Assembly: GCA_013813135.1 (NCBI GenBank)
Contig: JACCSF010000351.1
Location: 1-9,990 of the forward strand
DNA length: 9,990 nucleotides
Direction: 5' to 3'
DNA from: Thermoleophilaceae bacterium
GTDB taxonomy: Bacteria; Actinomycetota; Thermoleophilia; Solirubrobacterales; Thermoleophilaceae
The first letter of the stretch is position 1; every line of letters begins with the position of its first letter. The position numbers and the translations under genes are program-made. Below the pieces are notes generated by a model. It was not told the DNA's origin, ran no database searches, and was given only the letters and a program-made list of their open reading frames with translations. Below are positions 7,390 to 9,990 of this stretch, piece after piece.

Positions 7390-9129
7390 CTAGGGCGCGC
7401 CGTAACCGAGTTTCTTCAGTTCGGCCTTCGTTGCGTAGGCTGCATGGTTCGGCTTGGTAGGCCAAGCCAACTTCTTCTGAGCGCGCCAGGCCTTCGCCAC
7501 CTTTTCCCGACCGATGCGTTTGGTCGTCTTGTTCCACGCGCTTTCGATCGCGTCGAGCGCTTGCTCCGGTGTAATCTGCTTCGAGAGCATCTTCTGCTGG
7601 TTGATGTCCATTGCCTGAATATATTCGTTCGCCCCGGGGAGGCCCGAAATTTGCGGCACGGAGCCTCTCGTCTGGATTTTCTGGACATCCATCGTCTGGG
7701 CTCCGTAAGTGGAGCGCACGTAAGGGTCGTCGAACGACGTGACCTTGTTCGGGTCGTTGTACCCCGACGGGTTTGCCGTAATCAGGTTGTAGACCTGGCT
7801 CGCGGTCGCGTACTGGAGGTAGCAGTACGCGGCCTCGTGGTACTTGGAGGGTGAGTACCGGTTCACGCCTTGGATCGCCATGAAGTAGAGGAAGTCGTGT
7901 GCGACCAGCTGCCCGCCGACCTTCCAGCCGGGCATGAGGATCGCCGTGTCCTTGTCGGCGATGTTGACCTTGTCCAGGGCAGTCTTCGAGGTGACCTTGA
8001 GCAGGTTCGGGAAGGCCCACGTCATCGCCGACCCACCCGCCCCCCAGTTGGTGAACTGCTGCAGCCAAATCCACGAGAGGGCGTCCGGAGAATTGAACGC
8101 CTGCGTCTCGAGAAGGTGTTTCATCACCTTCAGGCCCGCGGGACCGTTGATCTGGGGATTCATGTCATCGTCGAAGTAGTACTTGACTGGATTGGCAAGT
8201 GACGCGAACCGGAGCGGGAAGGCGTCCGTTCCCCACCCAGGAGAGCGGAGGTCGGTCGCCCCCAGGAGGCGTTTGTCCGGCCGGGTGAAGAACTCGGCGA
8301 TGTCGCGGTAGTCGTCCCATGTCCTCGGATAGTCAAGTTCATATCCGTAGCGAGCTCTGAAGGCCTTGCCCTCCTTCGGGCTCTCGATCAGATCCTTGCG
8401 GATCCGGAAGATCTGCCAGTCGCCGTCGCCGCAGGCTCCGTACGGCTTGCCGTTGTAGTAGTTGAGGAGTCGAGCTGTCCTGGCCCCACCCGTGTAACCG
8501 AGCTTCGGGTGGGCCCAGTCGGGCCCCAGACGTTGCACATACTGGCTGAGATCGGCGATGATCCCCGCCTCGGCGAGATCGCCCATGTCGGCGAGGCCAA
8601 AGACGATCGTGTTCAGCCGCCCGTCCTTGGTCGCTCCGATCTTCAGCGCCTTCTGGTACACGAGTGCGGGGTCGACCGGATCGAACTTGACCCTGATGCC
8701 CGTGTACTTCGTGAACATCTCGTTGATCGACTCGCTGTTGCCCTTCGGAAAAGGGGTCTCGTACTGGCCGACTGCGCCCGAGTAGAGACCGACGACGAGC
8801 GTGTCGGGGGCCTTCCCCTGGCTCTTCAGCTGCTTGGCGCGAAGGAGCGCCCGGCCAGGTGCCGAATTCTCCTCGAACTGGTAGTTCGCCGCTCCCTTGA
8901 ACCCCGTCGGACCAAATCGCTTTGCCCCCGTCTTACTGAGCCGCTGGGTCGCTGCACCAGCAGCCGACGGGACACTCGCGGCCAGCAACAACCCGAAGCT
9001 GGTCTGTCCTGCGCGTTTCAGGATCTGGTTTCGTGTAAGGGGCGTCTCCCAGCCCCCTCCTGCCTCGTCTGCTTCGCTGAAATCGCCAAGACCCTCGGCG
9101 ACAGGCGCCGGATCTTCGACGCTGTGCAT
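7390..9129 (-). CDS. Extracellular substrate-binding protein of the CUT1 ABC importer
   Basis: This 579-residue exported binding protein is the first gene of the operon. ATG 9129 is preceded at five bases by a perfect AGGAGG (9135-9140), so the start is firm. An unusual acidic leader of about 30 residues precedes an export signal at residues 31-60: LTRNQILKRAG, a hydrophobic stretch SFGLLLAASV, then an AGAA cleavage-like end. Lys38-Arg39 takes the place of the twin arginine, so Tat export is possible but not certain. No lipobox cysteine is present. The mature part shows type-1 solute-binding features: TLVVGLYSG (first strand, near 110), INEMFTKYTGIRVKF (near 135), a GDW/FRIRKDL hinge-like region near 236-247, YPRTWDDYRDIAEFF (near 267) and SAMTWAFPNL (near 347). 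It is longer than the usual 400-450 residues, in the size range of glycerol-type CUT1 binding proteins. The ligand is not deducible. Confidence 0.9.
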   Translation of the reverse strand: MHSVEDPAPVAEGLGDFSEADEAGGGWETPLTRNQILKRAGQTSFGLLLAASVPSAAGAATQRLSKTGAKRFGPTGFKGAANYQFEENSAPGRALLRAKQLKSQGKAPDTLVVGLYSGAVGQYETPFPKGNSESINEMFTKYTGIRVKFDPVDPALVYQKALKIGATKDGRLNTIVFGLADMGDLAEAGIIADLSQYVQRLGPDWAHPKLGYTGGARTARLLNYYNGKPYGACGDGDWQIFRIRKDLIESPKEGKAFRARYGYELDYPRTWDDYRDIAEFFTRPDKRLLGATDLRSPGWGTDAFPLRFASLANPVKYYFDDDMNPQINGPAGLKVMKHLLETQAFNSPDALSWIWLQQFTNWGAGGSAMTWAFPNLLKVTSKTALDKVNIADKDTAILMPGWKVGGQLVAHDFLYFMAIQGVNRYSPSKYHEAAYCYLQYATASQVYNLITANPSGYNDPNKVTSFDDPYVRSTYGAQTMDVQKIQTRGSVPQISGLPGANEYIQAMDINQQKMLSKQITPEQALDAIESAWNKTTKRIGREKVAKAWRAQKKLAWPTKPNHAAYATKAELKKLGYGAP

Positions 9130-9134
9130 CCTTG

Positions 9135-9140
9135 CCTCCT
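9135..9140 (-). promoter_or_regulatory. Strong ribosome-binding site of the binding-protein gene
   Basis: AGGAGG on the minus strand sits five bases from ATG 9129. It is the strongest such site in the window and fixes the start despite the unusual N-terminal extension. It is consistent with high expression of the binding protein relative to the permeases. Confidence 0.8.
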
Positions 9141-9195
9141 TACACCGGGTCGGGGCCTGGATTTCGGCCCGCGGGGTGGGTCAGCCACTAACGAT

Positions 9196-9217
9196 TGGTA
9201 AGGAAGTGTTCTTATCA
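9196..9217 (-). promoter_or_regulatory. Imperfect palindrome overlapping the candidate -10, possible operator
   Basis: TGGTAAG (9196-9202) and CTTATCA (9211-9217) form 7-bp inverted arms with one G/T position and an 8-nt spacer. They lie across the predicted -10 and transcription start, where a repressor would block initiation. No regulator gene is visible in the window, and the arms do not clearly match a LacI or GntR consensus. Confidence 0.3.
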
Positions 9218-9238
9218 TACTGTTGGGGGCACCGTCAA
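9211..9238 (-). promoter_or_regulatory. Candidate promoter of the transport operon
   Basis: On the minus strand TTGACG (9233-9238) is followed after 16 bases by GATAAG (9211-9216), which matches the housekeeping -10 consensus at 4 of 6 positions. An overlapping TATGAT is a better -10 but would be only 13 bases from the -35. The local AT content is higher than around it. A start of transcription near 9204 would leave a leader of roughly 75 nt. This is assigned by eye only. Confidence 0.4.
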
Positions 9239-9419
9239 GGAGTGGTGCGCATCTGGCCAGACCTCGGAGGTGAGACACACCGTAGATACGGACTTGATGT
9301 TCGTCTCCGCGCACTGCGTCACCTCTACTGGCAGAGCACGCCGGGCCGGTACCGACGCCAAGGCACCAATTTCGGGCCAGTCGTAGGCAAGAGTAAACCG
9401 CAAAAAGGGGGGCCCCGCG
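9239..9419. other. Region with no recognised gene upstream of the operon promoter
   Basis: Open frames exist here on both strands, but none shows a recognisable motif or a good start site. The missing N-terminal half of the cupin found immediately downstream was looked for here in all plus-strand frames and not recognised. A perfect GGGGCCCC palindrome (9409-9416) lies just before the cupin fragment. Confidence 0.5.
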
Positions 9420-9559
9420 ATGGACGATGGGACAGAGGTTGAGATTGTCCGGGCGACGTGGCTCGCATCGAACCCGGGCACGACGCATGGGTCATCGGTG
9501 ACGAGCCGTGCATCGCGGTCGACTTTGGGCCCTCGCCGGCGTACGCGAAGCAGCAGTAG
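9420..9559 (+). pseudogene. Cupin-domain protein, C-terminal remnant with a frameshift
   Basis: Two plus-strand frames join into the tail of a small cupin. The first, from ATG 9420, reads MDDGTEVEI. The second, from 9449, reads PGDVARIEPGHDAWVIGDEP, then CIAVDFGPSPAYAKQQ and TAG 9557-9559. Only two bases (9447-9448) lie between them, so one missing base explains the break. D-G-T-E followed by P-G-D-V, P-G-H and a closing V-D-F strand is the second conserved cupin motif, with the metal-ligand His in PGH. Single-domain cupins of this sort, from memory around 110-130 residues, have an upstream half with a G-W-R-W and H-x-G-Y-V type pattern. That half is absent here, so the gene is truncated as well as shifted. 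Its first Met is an internal residue in relatives, although a G-rich tract precedes it. No function is expected unless both breaks are artefacts. Confidence 0.65.
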
Positions 9560-9610
9560 CGCGAGCCGACCCGAGCCGGAAAAGCCGACCTCATTCCTAT
9601 CGCGGCCTAG

Positions 9611-9745
9611 GTGCAGGCCGTCTCAGGCGACGGCCTCGATCGCGATCGTGCTGCCCCCGTGCTCGTCCGCTGCGGGTGCGGCGTTAGGTTCGAGCTCTCG
9701 GCGCGGCGCAAGCGCGCCTACCGGGCGGAATGCCGCGCGCCGTGA
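9611..9745 (+). CDS. Small Cys-containing ORF with zinc-ribbon-like motif, unrecognised
   Basis: This is a 44-residue frame from GTG 9611 to TGA 9743-9745. An in-frame TAG (9608-9610) lies directly before it, and no ribosome-binding site is visible. Residues 19-42 read VRCGCGVRFELSARRKRAYR followed by AEC. The pattern has Cys21, Cys23 and Cys41 with a CGCG-x2-F core and a basic RRKR-x-YR segment. It resembles small zinc-ribbon proteins that have the form C-x-C-G-x2-F, ARRK, C, AYR. Only three cysteines remain, one short of a full zinc site, so it may be a fragment of a longer gene. Codon choice looks coding, but the frame is short and lies among degraded genes. Function unknown. Confidence 0.25.
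   Translation: MQAVSGDGLDRDRAAPVLVRCGCGVRFELSARRKRAYRAECRAP
9615..9648. repeat. Inverted repeat plus adjacent 12-bp palindrome
   Basis: AGGCCGTC (9615-9622) and GACGGCCT (9629-9636) form an 8-bp perfect stem over a 6-nt loop. It is followed directly by the self-complementary CGATCGCGATCG (9637-9648). No T-run follows on either strand. Its role is unknown; it could be structured RNA, a protein site, or GC-rich chance. Confidence 0.4.
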
Positions 9746-9840
9746 CGCGCGGATTGTCGACGTCCTCCTCATCCTCCGCCCGACGAGTCCGATCGGCGCT
9801 ATTGACTCGGCCTTCGCGTCCACGTCCGTGCGCACCCCGC

Positions 9841-9990
9841 ACGCGCGTCATCGACGCATTTCAAATCACGGGAAACCCTGCTCGCGAGGGGAACTGCGAC
9901 GTGTGTGCCCACGCACGCAATCCCGTCAAATGCACACCGGGGCGCGTCAGCGGCAGGGGCTTCGAAGCGAAACGGTGCATCCCCAGGATG
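9841..9990 (+). other. Open frame with four cysteines running off the window end
   Basis: The frame starting at 9841 is open to base 9990 and reads RVIDAFQITGNPAREG, then NCDVCAHARNPVKC and later GFEAKRCIPRM. The cysteines follow C-x2-C-x8-C-x14-C (codons 9895, 9904, 9931, 9976), a spacing compatible with metal binding. The frame stays open upstream to beyond 9800 with Arg/Ser/Pro-rich, non-protein-like sequence and no good start codon. It may be the beginning of a real gene that continues outside the window, or chance. Confidence 0.2.

Noticed and set aside
8897..9442. Plus-strand open frame across the binding-protein N-terminus and promoter region
   Set aside because: The first part is antisense to the signal peptide region and the rest shows no motif. 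It also overlaps the promoter and the better-supported cupin fragment in another frame.
9623..9835. Minus-strand 70-codon open frame near the right end
   Set aside because: It is opposite the CGCG small ORF, has no visible ribosome-binding site and is Ala/Arg-rich without a motif. It cannot be excluded entirely but is less supported than the plus-strand reading.

Overview
The window is GC-rich, with several GTG starts and tight stop/start junctions, and every confidently identified gene is metabolic or transport-related. No rRNA, tRNA, CRISPR array or intact mobile element was seen. The style (GC content, GTG starts, Tat-like lipid-free binding protein, cupin with a GHDAWV motif) fits a high-GC soil or environmental bacterium. 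An actinobacterial lineage is my best guess, but this is inference and no marker gene is present.

Layout. Positions 1-456 (+) hold the C-terminal part of a Gfo/Idh/MocA-type sugar oxidoreductase. A terminator-like hairpin follows, then a tandem-domain GNAT acetyltransferase (530-1459, +). These converge with a long minus-strand operon that reads from about 9200 down to 1644. Its order is substrate-binding protein (9129-7390), a 102-nt gap with a strong stem-loop, permease 1 (7287-6289), permease 2 (6289-5411), ATPase A (5411-4320), ATPase B (4319-3171), and an amidase-signature hydrolase (3127-1644) whose frame is broken twice. From permease 1 to ATPase B the genes overlap by one base or abut exactly, so they are almost certainly one translationally coupled unit.

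How it works together. The five transporter genes make a complete carbohydrate-uptake-type (CUT1/MalFGK-like) importer: one exported binding protein, two EAA-loop permeases and two different ATPases. ATPase A has a non-canonical signature motif (LSVND) while ATPase B keeps LSGGE, so the motor is predicted to be asymmetric. The co-transcribed amidase suggests that the imported compound may be an amide or carbamoyl derivative hydrolysed in the cytoplasm. The substrate cannot be read from the sequence.

The right end (9130-9990) starts with the divergent-facing promoter region of the operon. It then holds only fragments on the plus strand: a truncated, frameshifted cupin tail (9420-9559), a 44-codon ORF with a CGCG zinc-ribbon-like motif (9611-9745), and a Cys-containing open frame running off the end (9841-9990). 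The single-base indels in the amidase and the cupin may be true gene decay or sequencing/assembly errors. That question decides how much of this window is functional.
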